This document shows, piece by piece, positions 1 through 10,861 of a stretch of DNA of 64,000 nucleotides. Location of the stretch: NCBI GenBank assembly GCA_951799445.1, contig CATOGU010000239.1, forward strand, positions 310,001-374,000, written 5' to 3'. The position numbers and the translations under genes are program-made. Positions within the stretch are counted from its first letter, which is position 1, and the number at the start of each line of letters is the position of its first letter. Source of the stretch: Pseudisothecium myosuroides. Lineage: Eukaryota > Streptophyta > Bryopsida > Hypnales > Lembophyllaceae. Below the pieces are notes generated by a model that was not told where the DNA came from, did not search any database, and saw nothing but the letters and a program-made list of their open reading frames with translations.

Positions 1-99
1 CCCCGGCGGCTTACCTATTTAAAGTTTGAGAATAGGTCGAGGGTGTTACACCCCCGATGCCTCTAATCATTCGCTTTACCTGATAAAACTCTTACGCGA

Positions 100-155
<56 letters not shown>

Positions 156-288
156 AGTCTTTTGCCCCTATACCCAAGTCTGACGAACGATTTGCACGTC
201 AGTATCGCTACGAGCCTCCACCAGAGTTTCCTCTGGCTTCGCCCTGCTCAGGCATAGTTCACCATCTTTCGGGTCCCAACAGGTATGC
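1..288 (-). rRNA. 25S rRNA fragment (antisense, partial)
   Basis: The plus strand reads as the reverse complement of an internal part of cytoplasmic large-subunit rRNA. Recognisable segments include the complement of the GATGGTGAACTATGCC region, the universally conserved stretch around ACGAACGATTTGCACGTC, and CCAGCTACTAGATGG. Homology runs off the left edge and stops near 288. A few bases differ from the usual plant sequence (for example T in CTTTTGCCCC, A in CGCTACGAG), so this is probably a dispersed rDNA remnant rather than an active unit. Confidence 0.9.
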
Positions 289-1420
289 GAGTGCGAACGA
301 TGCTTCTCCTAATGTCGATGAACAACAAAAGTTAGGTTAAAGACACAACCTCTTTAAATGTTCATAAAGACTGAACCGACATGAGGCCGAATTATCAGCA
401 AAAACAATCAACTTAAAAAAGATTATAAAAGCGAATAATCTTCTAGAGGCGTGTGTTACGTTGCAATATTCTGGAGCTGTGCTGATTCGGAAATTTCAAA
501 GTGTGATCAACCAAAACACAAAGATAAAGTCCAAAAAACCAAGCATACGTAAGATCGAAGGGACTACGAGTGTGAACGATGGCTTCTTCGAATGTCGATG
601 TCGGACGAAAGCAAGCCAGGCAAGAGGAGATCCATCGATTTCCAAGAGAGAGAAGTCCTCACTCTCAGGGAATCACAATCAATCAGGCCTTTACACAACT
701 GCAAGTTTCGGGGCGGTCGCCATCACCATTGCCTTCCACTGGCAGCAGAGGAGCCTGATATGCTGTCACACTTGTAGCGTTGTCACCACTCTCGCAGCAA
801 GCAGTGGGAGACTGGAGAACTGCCCTGCCCCTGCCCTGCCCCTTTTTTTTATCAGTGACAGACACTGCAACACTTTATGGACCACCTCTGACGAATGAAC
901 AATGGCAATCATTCCCATTCGATCTTCTTTCTATCCAATTTTCAAATGCAAACTGCTGCACTTGCTTCTCCTAAAGTTAATTGGGAACCTGTCTCAGGAG
1001 TGCAGGACTGCGGAGACCTAGCTCGTCTGAAAGTATGCAATCGTGCTCCTTTCAGGAATATCAACGTTTCTGAAGCCTAGGTTCTCAAATCTCTGAATTT
1101 CAAGGCAGGTTTCGATGAAAACAATAGAGTCAGTGTCGTATCATCGGCGGATGTTCTCGACTGTGAACGTCAATGTCGGTGAATCAGCAATAATTCCTGA
1201 GTTCGGCAAGGCAATTCTTGAGACCGACATTCTGAAACCCTAACTCCATAGCGCTCTTAGGGTTTAAGGTAACCTTCCCCATACCTGAGCGTTTAAGGAT
1301 TTGGGATACTTCAAGGTCTTGGAAAATTCAGGAAAAAAACCCATAGGGTTAGCCTTTCAACAAGCTACCATGGAATGTAATTTTGGTGGAAAAAGGTATT
1401 GTAGATTATTTTATATCAAA
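289..1420. other. Non-coding stretch, no recognisable gene
   Basis: No ORF here resembles a known protein. Directly beside the rRNA fragment lies a 32-base segment (289-320) that recurs with about six differences at 568-600; both copies contain the words GAACGATG and AATGTCGATG. The ORFs at 461-898 overlap one another in different frames without codon-like character and are not called. Confidence 0.5.
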
Positions 1421-1634
1421 GGGCAAAGTTGCAACTCATAGGGTGCCTATTAGCAACTCTAGACTAACCTTGAAATTGCTTGGATGAGTTCCTATACGTG
1501 TGCTTGATTGTCCCAATCCCAACCCTCTCGAACTAGCTTCTAAGCTGACATGTGGCTAGATTTGCTTGTACAAGTAGAGTTCCTTGCTCCACTATGGGTT
1601 CAACAATGTGTGGTGAAACCCTCAAAAATAGGGC
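1421..1634 (+). repeat. Dispersed repeat, copy 1 (mate at 54700-54910)
   Basis: This stretch starts GGGCAAAGTTGCA, runs through CACTATGGGTTCAACAATG and ends at TGAAACCCTCAAAA. The same sequence, roughly 85 percent alike by eye, occurs at 54700-54910 in the same orientation. Nearby words (AGGTCTTGGAAAA at about 1316) reappear inverted after the second copy, so the full repeat is larger and partly rearranged. Its class is not recognised. Confidence 0.7.
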
Positions 1635-1812
1635 TTGCTTTTGGGGACTATTTGGTTATGGGGAATAAAACCTTAGGAGCTTCGTGTTGAAGCTTTGGCT
1701 AGCGCTCTAAGATCATCTCCTGCCACCTGCTTTAGCCAATCCAAGTCAAATAGGGGGTTTCAAACATCAACTTCTTTTTTATGACTCATGTTGTTGTTCA
1801 CCTCGGTGGATT

Positions 1813-2993
1813 CACTACACTGGTCTTTAGTGTTGGCAATACTAATTACAAACCCCAACACTAAATGTCACTCGGGGGGTCACCTCCCGGTTTTTAGAAA
1901 ACTATGTGAAATAAAAAATAGGGTCACTGTTATTCATTGAAGATAAATTTTATATCTTTTTTAGATTTACCATAGCATTGAAAATATGTGTATTGCTACA
2001 TTATATGTAAAATAGGGTAGGAAACAATACCTCCATTTTACTATATGGTAGAAAGAAATTTAGGTAGGAAAAATAGGATCTCGTTGGAAGTGTTTAGTAG
2101 GGTGAGTTTGAATAAGAGGATGTGACCACTTTGGATGAAAAAGGAGCGGTTTCTGTCCACACTTTCAATGTAATGGAGGGAACAACATGTGGTACTATAG
2201 AAGTAGCTGTGAAAATTTGCTGGTGTGAGAGTGTAATTGGTTCATTGCTTCAATTTTTGTGGTGTGGGAATGTGATTGTGTGATTGTTTTATCTTCATGG
2301 TCTTTGTTAGTTTTTCCTCTTTCAAAGGTGCTTTTTTGTAATTTGAATACTTTTATGGGTGCAAGTCTTCTACAAACCCATTGTATAAACATAATTTTCC
2401 TTTATGATATTTCCATATTTCTTAAAAAAATAGGGTCTCAAAAATTATGTCATATAACCATTTAGAAATAAAAATAGGGTACCCTAAACTACACTAAAGT
2501 AGCTTTTTATCTAAAGAAAGGGAGGAAAAAATTACCTTGGAAAATCTAAATAGCCCCCTTTTAATTACCCCATTATCGCACATGGTATCCAATTTTAAAA
2601 GGAGGTGACCCCCCGAGAAATGTCAACAATTCTCATAATGTTACCAACATTAAATGTCAATGTATACACTATTTGTCAACTATAGTAATTTTTTGTGAAA
2701 ATATGTTTTTTACAAGTTTACATTTAGTGCTAGAAATTGGTTCATTTTAATTACAACAAAAAAAATCAAATTAAATTTATGAGTTAATATCTAGAAAACT
2801 AACATAAATTCTCATTTTTATAGTCAAAGTCCTAGTCTACAAGGGTTCAAGACAAAAAGAGGAGGCAACAAAGAGTGATGTGCACAAAAAGAAGGCAACT
2901 CTAAATGCAAACTAGTTGAGATGTATAGTGAGTGAGTAAAGTGCAAGTAACACTATTGGTTACATAACATTAAATACCATTATTAGTGTAGTG
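1813..2993. mobile_element. CACTA-like element, non-autonomous, interrupted
   Basis: The left end reads CACTACACTGGTCTTTAGTG and the right end is an inverted TGTAGTG. Subterminal words such as TTTAGTGTT and its inverted TTTAATGTT relative extend the similarity. CACTA-type ends typically begin CACTA. I could not find a clean 3-bp target duplication, and no transposase is present. It is interrupted by the element at 1871-2617. Confidence 0.5.
1871..2617. mobile_element. Nested element with 17-bp TIR and 8-bp TSD (hAT-like)
   Basis: The ends are perfect 17-bp inverted repeats, CTCGGGGGGTCACCTCC at 1871 and its complement ending at 2617. They are flanked on both sides by the identical 8-mer AAATGTCA (1863-1870 and 2618-2625). 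An 8-bp target duplication is characteristic of the hAT superfamily; that assignment is inference. The 747-bp interior is AT-rich and encodes no transposase. It sits inside the CACTA-like element. Confidence 0.8.
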
Positions 2994-3633
2994 AACAGCG
3001 ACGTGACTCACCTCTAAAGTTCACTTCTAACATGATTCACCGTAGGAGTGAACTTCAAAAATTCAACTTTGTGACTTTGTTGAGCAGCAGTTTGAGTACA
3101 AGCGTGAATGCGCACGGAGGTCGCCACCCACACATCTTGCACCCACACCTGCCTTGCTCCTTGTACTTGCGCTGCTTGTGTTGGTCTTACTACGTCATTG
3201 TTTTTACAAAAATTGAATCCTAAACGCAAACTCATGGATGTTTGAGATTTTGGGCATGTAAGTGAACAAAAATAATTCACTAGTGAGCTGAATTCTTATG
3301 AGGTGAAAATTTTGTCGGCCAGATTTTATGTTTGAAACCCCTAAATCGCTAATGAGTCCCCAAGTAGACTGGCATGGCATGAAGTGGTTGGATGTGGTTT
3401 AAAACTCTCCTTCATCTCAAAAGGTTCAACGCTTGCACGTCCATTAGAATCAAGGCTTTCTGTTCATCTACAATAAAACCCCACATGCCCTCTAAGGTGA
3501 AGAGGATATTTGGAGGGATGAAATTGCGTTGGTTAAAATGGAATCTATCAACTTTGAACGACAATTCCATTGGAATCAGGACCCTTCTTTTTTTTTGGTT
3601 ATGTTCATCAACAATAAATACTCCACGTGCCCT

Positions 3634-4430
3634 CTAACCCCTGAGCGCCCAGCGCAAAACCAAGAAAATGCGGCCGGGAGTGACCATACTCGTAAAAATT
3701 GTACGTCCCGAGCTAGGAACTTAGATCGGGGAGGATTCACCGCTGAAATAACAAAAAGAGTGCTTGATGCACCCAACTAGAAATTTGCAAAACTTTTGAC
3801 CGCATTGTTTTGGAGATTATAATAGTCAAAGTACAGTTGACTATGTGGCAACCGGCTAATTTTGGGGGGTTCATGGCTATGAATGCAAAAATTCATGCCT
3901 TCAAGGAGGCTCCTTTATACAAAATTTAGACAAGGGGTGCAATTTGCAAGTATCTTGCTTACTGCCAAGTCTGGTAATGTTTTGACACCCGCAAGGTGCA
4001 TTTTTAGAGGCCCAAAGTTACAAGGCTCAGACGGCATGGTGGACGATAAACGGGGTAAGAATACGGTTTTGACCTCTACAAGTGCATAAATCTTGGTGGT
4101 ATAGCTGCAAAACCCTTTTACAATCTAAGGCATGCGTGCAAAAACACCGTAATTGTATTAATTCGGCCATAGCCGATGGTCTTTATCCTTGCACCTAAAC
4201 CCTAAACTACATGGAATGAAGGTTTAGTCTACTATTGTCACGGTTGACTTGCACAATCCGTGCTTGTACAAGTGTTGAAACCACCATCGCCCACTTCCCA
4301 GCATGAGAGTAGTACCATACCTTTGACCAAGTCACTTTCTTGGAAGGTACAGTATGAAATTGAACCAGATTTTAGGAAAAGTAGGATTTGGAGAGGCCAT
4401 ATTCTGGCCTGTGGGGCGCTCAGGGGTTAA
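3634..4430. mobile_element. TTAA element, family B (797 bp)
   Basis: It begins (C)TAA followed by CCCCTGAGCGCCC and ends with the inverted form GGGCGCTCAGGGG followed by TTAA (4427-4430). The left TTAA has decayed to CTAA. It is collinear and equal in length with the copy at 9985-10781. It has no credible transposase ORF. TTAA targets with CCC-starting ends suggest the piggyBac superfamily. Confidence 0.85.
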
Positions 4431-4675
4431 CCCCTGGGCGCCCAGGCCATATTCACTGAAATCCATACCTTTGTGTACTTAGTCCAAAATAAAAGTATTA
4501 TCTAAGTAGAGTCAAATAGTTTGAAATTTTTTTGAGTGGTAATAAACACATGCCCAGAGGTACCTGAAAAAGTACAAGTATATTCATTGTACCATCCAAA
4601 CGAGATAAATAATCAAACCCAATGATTTTTTTTCCCGGTCGACAGGATTCTGTCGACCAGGCGCTCAGGGGTTAA
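4427..4675. mobile_element. TTAA element, short family (249 bp)
   Basis: It shares its left TTAA with the preceding element, so the two lie back to back. The ends are CCCCTGGGCGCCC and the inverted GGCGCTCAGGGG before TTAA at 4672-4675. The interior matches 9680-9935 in the opposite orientation (words TTTTGAGTGGTA, AGTATTATCTAAGTAGAG). The last 40 bp contain a GTCGACaggattctGTCGAC hairpin. Confidence 0.8.
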
Positions 4676-5101
4676 GGGCAAGGACTTTTTTTCTAGCTAA
4701 GTTTTTGTCACAATCTTACCTCATTGTGAAACTTGCTATCTTAAACATAATATTGGGCAAAACTATGGATGATCTTGCCAAGCCCTTCTCATAATAAACA
4801 CTAAGTTTGTCAAGTTTTCAATGAAGTTTGTCGATACTAGGGATTTTTTGCAATAGATGTGCATGTTTCTATCCATTTTTTCTAACGTGTTTGCATTCTT
4901 GGGTGCTAGTGGCTTGACCATCTAATAGGTAGAAAACAAAATTCCTAAAGGGCCTCATGTGTAGGGCAAGGGCCTCACACAAGGGCATTCTCACATTTAA
5001 AGCAATAAAAACAAGGATAAGATCCAAGTAACTACAAGTGCAAACATGAGATTGCATGTGTGTAGGGCCCTTATCATATGTAAATGTGGCTTGAAATGTT
5101 G
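4676..5101. other. Spacer between TTAA elements
   Basis: No gene or recognisable repeat was found. A minus-strand ORF of 62 codons at 4869-5057 resembles nothing known and is not called. Confidence 0.4.
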
Positions 5102-6027
5102 TTAACCCCTAAAGGACCATGGCCTTTATTTTGTCAAAAGACACTCAAAATTACCACTTCTATGGCAAAAAGTATTTGTTTTTGCAAATTCGTCTTTTTT
5201 CATATTTGATCATAGGATCTTGCACTAGACTTGTATAAGAATGTGTCATTCAAAACTTAAAAACTTTGACCACACAAATTGCAAGATATTTGTGTTCAAA
5301 GTGTAAAAAGCAAGCATTTTGCACCTTACATGACTAGATTATTTGACTTTGAACTTTTTAAACTTAAAATGTTTGCACCATGGAGTTTTGAGGTTTATTT
5401 TTTTATGGTGGGAAATTGAGTTAAGAATCTTCAAAAAAAACCAAACAAAAAACACTTAATTTTAATACTTAAAAAAAACATTAGATAGAAGAAGGTTTGA
5501 GATTAAACAAAATCCTACATTGTTAATAACCTTGCAATGGAATTAGAATCACAATAATCCCAATGGTGAGATTGTTCTAGCAAGCAATCTTCACCCTTTC
5601 AATTGTTTTTTTTTGCAAAAATGTTAAATTTGCATTTAAAAATGAAGTTTATAAGTTATTTTTGCAAAGCAAACCACACCTACCCGCAAACTAAAACTTC
5701 TCATAACTTTCATCTTATCTATCAAAATTGAAAAATTTAAAGCTCCCCATGTCTATATAAGTCTAAAGAACCTATATCAGATTTTTATTTGAAAAAATTG
5801 AAAAATTTAAAGAAGTTTTTTGGCTGCCCAAGGAGCATTTTCTAGATTTTCATGCATAAGTTCTTCAATAAATGTTGGAATGAAGAAAATTTTACATTCC
5901 CGCATAGATCTTTGAACTCATCACCCTCAATAAAAGTTTTAGAAAATCACGCAAAGTAGTTTAGCTATAAGCACATGCCTGAAATCCCATTTGTCTATTG
6001 AACGGATAATGGCCCTTTAGGAGTTAA
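5102..6027. mobile_element. TTAA element, family A (926 bp)
   Basis: The left end is TTAACCCCTAAAGGACCAT and the right end is the inverted ATGGCCCTTTAGGAGTTAA. The interior carries family words CATAGGATCTTGCACTAGAC and CTCATAACTTTCATCTTATC, shared with 6412-7359, 14175-15088 and 51661-52588. It is non-coding. Confidence 0.85.
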
Positions 6028-6411
6028 TGTCCTTTTTGTTAACATGAGTGATATTATGCAACATGATACCACTTTGTAATTTTTCTTGTTACATTTACAA
6101 ATATAAAGGCAACCAAAATTGCAAAGAATTTTGTCAAGCAACGTTTATAGTTGGATTTTTGCAAATACAACTCCGACCTTAGAAAAAAAACAGAGGTTAC
6201 AATCAATGGTATTTTCGAGATCTCAAATGGTTTTTGAAGCAATTCTGATTGTAATCTGCAATATATTTCTACTTTTGAATTCTTGTACGTCTAATGTAAT
6301 TGCAATTGTTCAATTAATTTCTCGCTTTTTTCTTTTTCAGTAAGAGTAGGAAAGAAAGAGGAGAGGAAAGTAAGCTCGTTTTTAGTTCAAAACAAATGAA
6401 AAAAGGGTACT
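6028..6411. repeat. Dispersed repeat (mate at 16507-16615)
   Basis: About 110 bp from 6045 (GAGTGATATTATGCAACATG, AGGCAACCAAAATTG) recur at 16507-16615 in the same orientation. Both copies lie immediately beside a TTAA element. The rest of this gap shows no gene. Confidence 0.5.
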
Positions 6412-7359
6412 TTAACCCTAAAGGACCGAGCCTTTTTTTCTGTCAATATCATTAAAAATTGTCATTTTTAGGAGATTTAGTAAAAATGGATTATATGTAT
6501 TGTTTTTGGGAAATTCAACCATAGGATCTTGCCCTAAACTAGAAGAGTACTTGTGGGAAAAAAATTAGTTCATTCCAAATAGAGAGGAGTGAGATATTTA
6601 CATCTAAAGTGGGAAAAAAAGTTTTTTTCCATGCTGCCCAAAATTTTTAGAAACCTTTGATCACTCTTGTAACAAAAAACTGCTCTATCCAAAGTTGCTC
6701 TTTATTTTTTTCCATATAGGAGATCAAGTTAGGTATGTGTGAGAATTTTCAAATCAACTTGAACTATACAACACATGGGAAAGAATAATAAGTAAACAAA
6801 AGTAGAGAATGAGCTAAAATACTAAATTGTTAAGAATTTAAGTTTTGAAATGAAAAATGCAGATCCCACCAATCATAATGTTGTAATAAAAAATCTACTT
6901 CCTTATGTTCAACTTTTTTTCCAAAATACTAGAAATTGAGTAAAATAAGGAACTTCAAAGATAAGTTTAGAGTATAGAATCCATTATAAGTTTATAACTG
7001 CCTGCAAACAAAAACTCCTCATAACTTTCATTTCATTGATTGAAATTGAATGATTCAAAACTTCTCACGTACAGAAAAAATGTAAAGAACCAATTTCAAA
7101 TTTTGGTTTTTAAAGAGTGTAATTTTTAAAGAAGTTCTTGGGCTGCCTAGACGGGCAATTCTCTCCAAATTTTCTTAAAATCACATGCATAACTTCTTCA
7201 TCAAATATCTAAATAAAGAAAAATTAGATGCCCACATAGATCTTTGAATTTACCACCTTCAATAAAAGTTTCAAAAAATCACACAAAGTAGTTTAGCCAT
7301 AAGTACATGCCCAAAGTCCAACCTGTCCCTTGAAGGGATGATGGTCCTTTAGAGGTTAA
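6412..7359. mobile_element. TTAA element, family A (948 bp)
   Basis: The ends are TTAACCCTAAAGGACCGAG and the inverted GGTCCTTTAGAGGTTAA. Internal words (TTGCCCTAAACTAG, AAGTTCTTGGGCTGCC, CACACAAAGTAGTTTAGCC) match the other family A copies. It has no transposase. Confidence 0.85.
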
Positions 7360-7533
7360 ATGATACTGCTAAAGTTGGCAGTTATCACATTGAGTTTTGG
7401 AGATTAGAAGGCTTTCATGGTTAAAAATCAAGCCTAAGATTTGGCAAAAATTGTTTGAAAATTCAAAGTAGATACGATATGAACACACTCTTAAAATTTT
7501 AGAATAGAAGAGAATATTTTATAAACAAGAACC

Positions 7534-7766
7534 TTAACCCTTAAAGGACCTAGAGGCCCTTTGCAACCAGTACAATACAAGGTATTTTTCTTGTATTTGG
7601 AATAGATCCACACCTCTACACATTTGAGATCAACAAAAAAATTGGAGAATAGATCAATGTGGTTCTAATGAGCTACTTGAGATCCCAAATTGAAGTTTCT
7701 TATTGGTAGCAAATGACAATTATACATCAGCATATACACTATGCCCTAGGGTTCTTTAGGAGTTAA
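7534..7766. mobile_element. TTAA element, family D (233 bp)
   Basis: The left end is TTAACCCTTAAAGGACC and the right end is the inverted GGTTCTTTAGGAGTTAA. The core (CCAGTACAATAC, GGAATAGATCCACACCTCTA, GAGCTACTTGAGATCCCAAA) is shared with 8908-9141, 23884-27417 and 50015-50248. It shares the right TTAA with the next element. Confidence 0.85.
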
Positions 7767-8687
7767 CCCCTAAAAAACCAAGCTCTTTTTCTATAAAACT
7801 CATTGAAAATTGCCACTTTGGGGGGAATGAGTAGAAAGGTAGGAATTTATATTTTTTGAAAACCCAACCATAAGATCTTGCTCTAGACTATGGGAGGTAC
7901 TTGTGGGGAAAAAAATAGCTCATTTCAAATGAAGAAGAGTGAGACATTGACATCCCAAGTGAAATATAAAGTTTCTTTTCTTCTTGCCCAAAAATTTCAA
8001 AAGCCTTTGACCACTCTTATAGCAAAGAAATTGCTCTACACAAAGTTGATGTTTAATAGATTCTTGTAAAAAACCAAGTTAGATATATGTGGGAGAATTT
8101 TCAAATGAATTGGAGGTGTACAACAAAATTTAAAAAAATCTTTGAGTGTCAAAAGGTCATGAAATGTGCAAATACACTAAGTAAAATTGGAGGATTTATT
8201 TAAAACGCAAAAAATTGAATTACTCTAATCCAAATGGTGAAAACCAAGGAATCCTAGCTTACTACAATTTGGTTGAAAAAGAAAAGTCAAGAATCAAACA
8301 CACAAAACGCTCAAAATATTAGAGTACCAACTTTTACAAAGAGCAAAAGGAATGGAGGGTTGGGAGTTTTCCAAGAAGGGTCCCTTCCACTCCACTCTCC
8401 TTTGTCCAAGTGTTCACACCTTGTGCCTCCATAAGGGTTGACCCACTTTGGAGTCAACATCCACTTACATAAGAGAAGCCTTGCCCAAATTGCCCCTTCT
8501 CCCTAGTTTTGGAAAATTCTTGTTAACTTCTTTGTTGGATGTCAAAATGAAAAATAAATTAGATGTGCATGTAGGCTTGTAAAATCCCCATCTTTAGTAA
8601 AAGTTTCAAAAAATCACACAAATTAATTTTGGTGTGGGTACATGCCCAAATTCCATTTGTCCCCTAAGATGATAGTTTGTCCTTTGA
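7763..8687. mobile_element. TTAA element, family A-related (about 925 bp)
   Basis: It begins TTAACCCCTAAAAAACCAAG, sharing TTAA with the previous element. The right end is decayed at GTTTGTCCTTTGA (TTGA in place of TTAA at 8684-8687), where it abuts the next element. The segment around 8300-8500 does not match the other family copies and may be a further insertion. Confidence 0.65.
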
Positions 8688-8911
8688 CCCCTAAAGGACC
8701 ATTGTCCCTTTGAGGGACAAATGGGATTTTGGGCAGTTCCCTATGGCTCAATAACTATTGGAATAAAGAAATAGTTACATTCCCACGTAAGTCTTTGAGT
8801 TCCTCACCTTCGATAAAAGTTTCAAAAAATCACGCAAAGTAGTTTAGCCATAGGTCACTGCCCAAAATCCCATTTGTCCCCCAAAAAGGCTCTTGGTCCT
8901 TTAGGGGTTAA
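8684..8911. mobile_element. Short TTAA element (228 bp)
   Basis: It starts TTGACCCCTAAAGGACCATTG and ends with the inverted TTGGTCCTTTAGGGG before TTAA. Inside, GGGACAAATGGGATTTTGGGC faces an inverted copy near the right end, so the element can fold on itself. Its interior corresponds to one arm of the long family A copies. Confidence 0.75.
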
Positions 8912-9141
8912 CCCCTATAGGACACAACTTGTCGTTGCAACCAGTACAATACAGGGTATTTTTCTTATATTTGGAATAGATCCACACCTCTACTCCATGT
9001 GAGATCAACAAAGATGTTAGAGAGTAGATCAAAGCGGTTCTAATGAGTTACTTGAGATCTCAAATTTAAATTTCTTATTGATAGCAATTATGGATTATAC
9101 GATAGCATATAAACTATGCCCTATGTTCCTTTAAGGGTTAA
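8908..9141. mobile_element. TTAA element, family D (234 bp)
   Basis: The ends are TTAACCCCTATAGGACAC and the inverted GTTCCTTTAAGGGTTAA. The core is the same as in 7534-7766 (CCAGTACAATACAGGGTAT). It shares TTAA 8908-8911 with the element to its left. Confidence 0.8.
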
Positions 9142-9144
9142 GGG

Positions 9145-9375
9145 TTAACCCCTAAACGGCCCATCGGCCCTCTGTGGCCGTATGTATAGTCGTGTGTACA
9201 ACCGTATTTGCTGTGCTCTGAGGGCTTTTCAAAAAAATATATATACCCACCATTGTATGACTTTTCACAAAGTATGATTGTAACACTTAATTTCTAACTA
9301 ATTCAAACTTCTGAATACTGGTTGCGACCGTATTTGGTACCGTATCTCTAAAGCCCAAGGGCCCTTTAGGGTTAA
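9145..9375. mobile_element. TTAA element, family C (231 bp)
   Basis: The left end is TTAACCCCTAAACGGCCC and the right end the inverted GGGCCCTTTAGGGTTAA. The core (GTGGCCGTATGTA, GGCTTTTCAAAAAAA, TGTAACACTTAATTTCT) matches 34720-34951 along its length, but the end words differ (TAAACGG here, TGAAGGG there). Confidence 0.85.
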
Positions 9376-9679
9376 AGGAACAAACATTTAAAAGTGATAG
9401 AAGAGAGTTCAGTCCTCGTAACATATCTTTCAAAAAAGGTGAAGTGAAGGAAAGTGTGAGGTCAAGAATTGGCTAGGCATATCATTTGTGGCAAAGTTGC
9501 CATTTTCTCTAAAGAAGTTATCGTAGCGCTTTTCAATGCTTTTATAGTGCTTTCCATCATTAAGTACGTTTATAGATCCCACATGACAAATTTCTAATCA
9601 AGTGGCAGTCTCTTTACTAAGTTTTACAATGATTAATTGCAGAAAAAACTCAAGATTCAGTTGAGGCCCTTATATTGCT

Positions 9680-9935
9680 TTAACCCCTGAGCGCCCCAGC
9701 GCCCCAGCGCCCCATTTTGGGGCGCTCGGTTTAAAAAAAAATTCAAGTTTGAATAATATCCTCTCCTTAATGGTACAGCCAAAGGACTTGTACTTTTTCA
9801 GGTACCTTTAGGCATGTGTCTACTACCACTCAAAAAAAATTCAAGCTATTTACTCTACTTAGGTAATACTTTTATTGGAGTAAGTACACAAGGGTATGGA
9901 TTTGAGTGAATTTGGCCTGGGCGCTTAGGGGTTAA
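9680..9935. mobile_element. TTAA element, short family (256 bp)
   Basis: It begins TTAACCCCTGAGCGCCCCAG with the GCGCCCCA word tandemly repeated, and ends GGGCGCTTAGGGGTTAA. The interior is the reverse complement of 4427-4675. Confidence 0.8.
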
Positions 9936-9984
9936 TGTATCATCCAAGTTTCACACGTAATACTCTTATTAATTTGTTTAACCG

Positions 9985-10781
9985 TTAACCCCTGAGCGTC
10001 TAGCGCCAAATTGAGAAAATGAGGCTGGGACTGACCATGCTCTTAAAAATTGTACGTCCGCAGCTGGGAACTTAGATCGGGGAGGATTCACCGTTGAAAT
10101 AGCAAAAAGAGTGCTTGATGCACCCAATTAGAGATTTGCAAAACTTTTGACCGCATTGTTTTGGAGATTATAATAGTCAAAGTACAGTTGACTATGTGGC
10201 AACTGGCTAATTTTGGGGGGTCCATGGCTATGGATGCAATAATTCATGCCTTAGAGGAGGCTCCTTGATATGAAATTTAGATACGAGGTGCAATTTACAA
10301 GTATCTCGCTTGCTACCAAATTTGGTAATGTTTTGACATCTGCAAGGTGCTTTTTTAGAGGCCCAAAGTTGCAAGGCTCACATAGTATGGTGGACAATAG
10401 ATGGGGTACGGATACGGTTTTGATTTGCACAAGGGCCCAAATCTTGGTGGTATAGCTGCAAAACACTTTTCTAGTCCAAGGCATGCGTGCCAAAACACCC
10501 TAATAGTATTAATTCGGCCAAAGCCAATGGTCTTTATCCTCGCACCTAAACCCTAAACCGCATGAAATGACGTTTTAGTGCACTATTGTCACGATTGATT
10601 TGCAAAATCCGTGCTTGTACAAGTGGTGAAACCTCCATCGCCCACTTTCGAGCATGAGAGTAATACCATACCTTTGACCAAGTCACTTTCCTGGAAGGTA
10701 CAGTACGGATTTGAACTAGATTTTAAGGAAAGTTAATTTTGGAGAGGCCATATTCTGGCTTGTCGGGCGCTCAGGGGTTAA
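9985..10781. mobile_element. TTAA element, family B (797 bp)
   Basis: It is flanked by intact TTAA on both sides (9985-9988, 10778-10781), with ends CCCCTGAGCGTC and the inverted GGGCGCTCAGGGG. It has the same length and order as 3634-4430, diverged by point changes. The paired copies show that the unit moves as a 797-bp block. Confidence 0.9.
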
Positions 10782-10861
10782 GAGTTTGGCTGGTCATTAT
10801 GAATGCTTGCTACAATGATGTGGCAAGAGCTTACATATTTTAATTTTTTTTTAAAGTTGTA

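Noticed and set aside
461..1080. Cluster of small ORFs beside the rRNA fragment
   Set aside because: Overlapping frames on both strands without codon bias or known domains.
4198..4212. Telomere-like CCCTAAA words (also at 10544-10556)
   Set aside because: Single, non-tandem occurrences inside family B TTAA elements; not an interstitial telomere.
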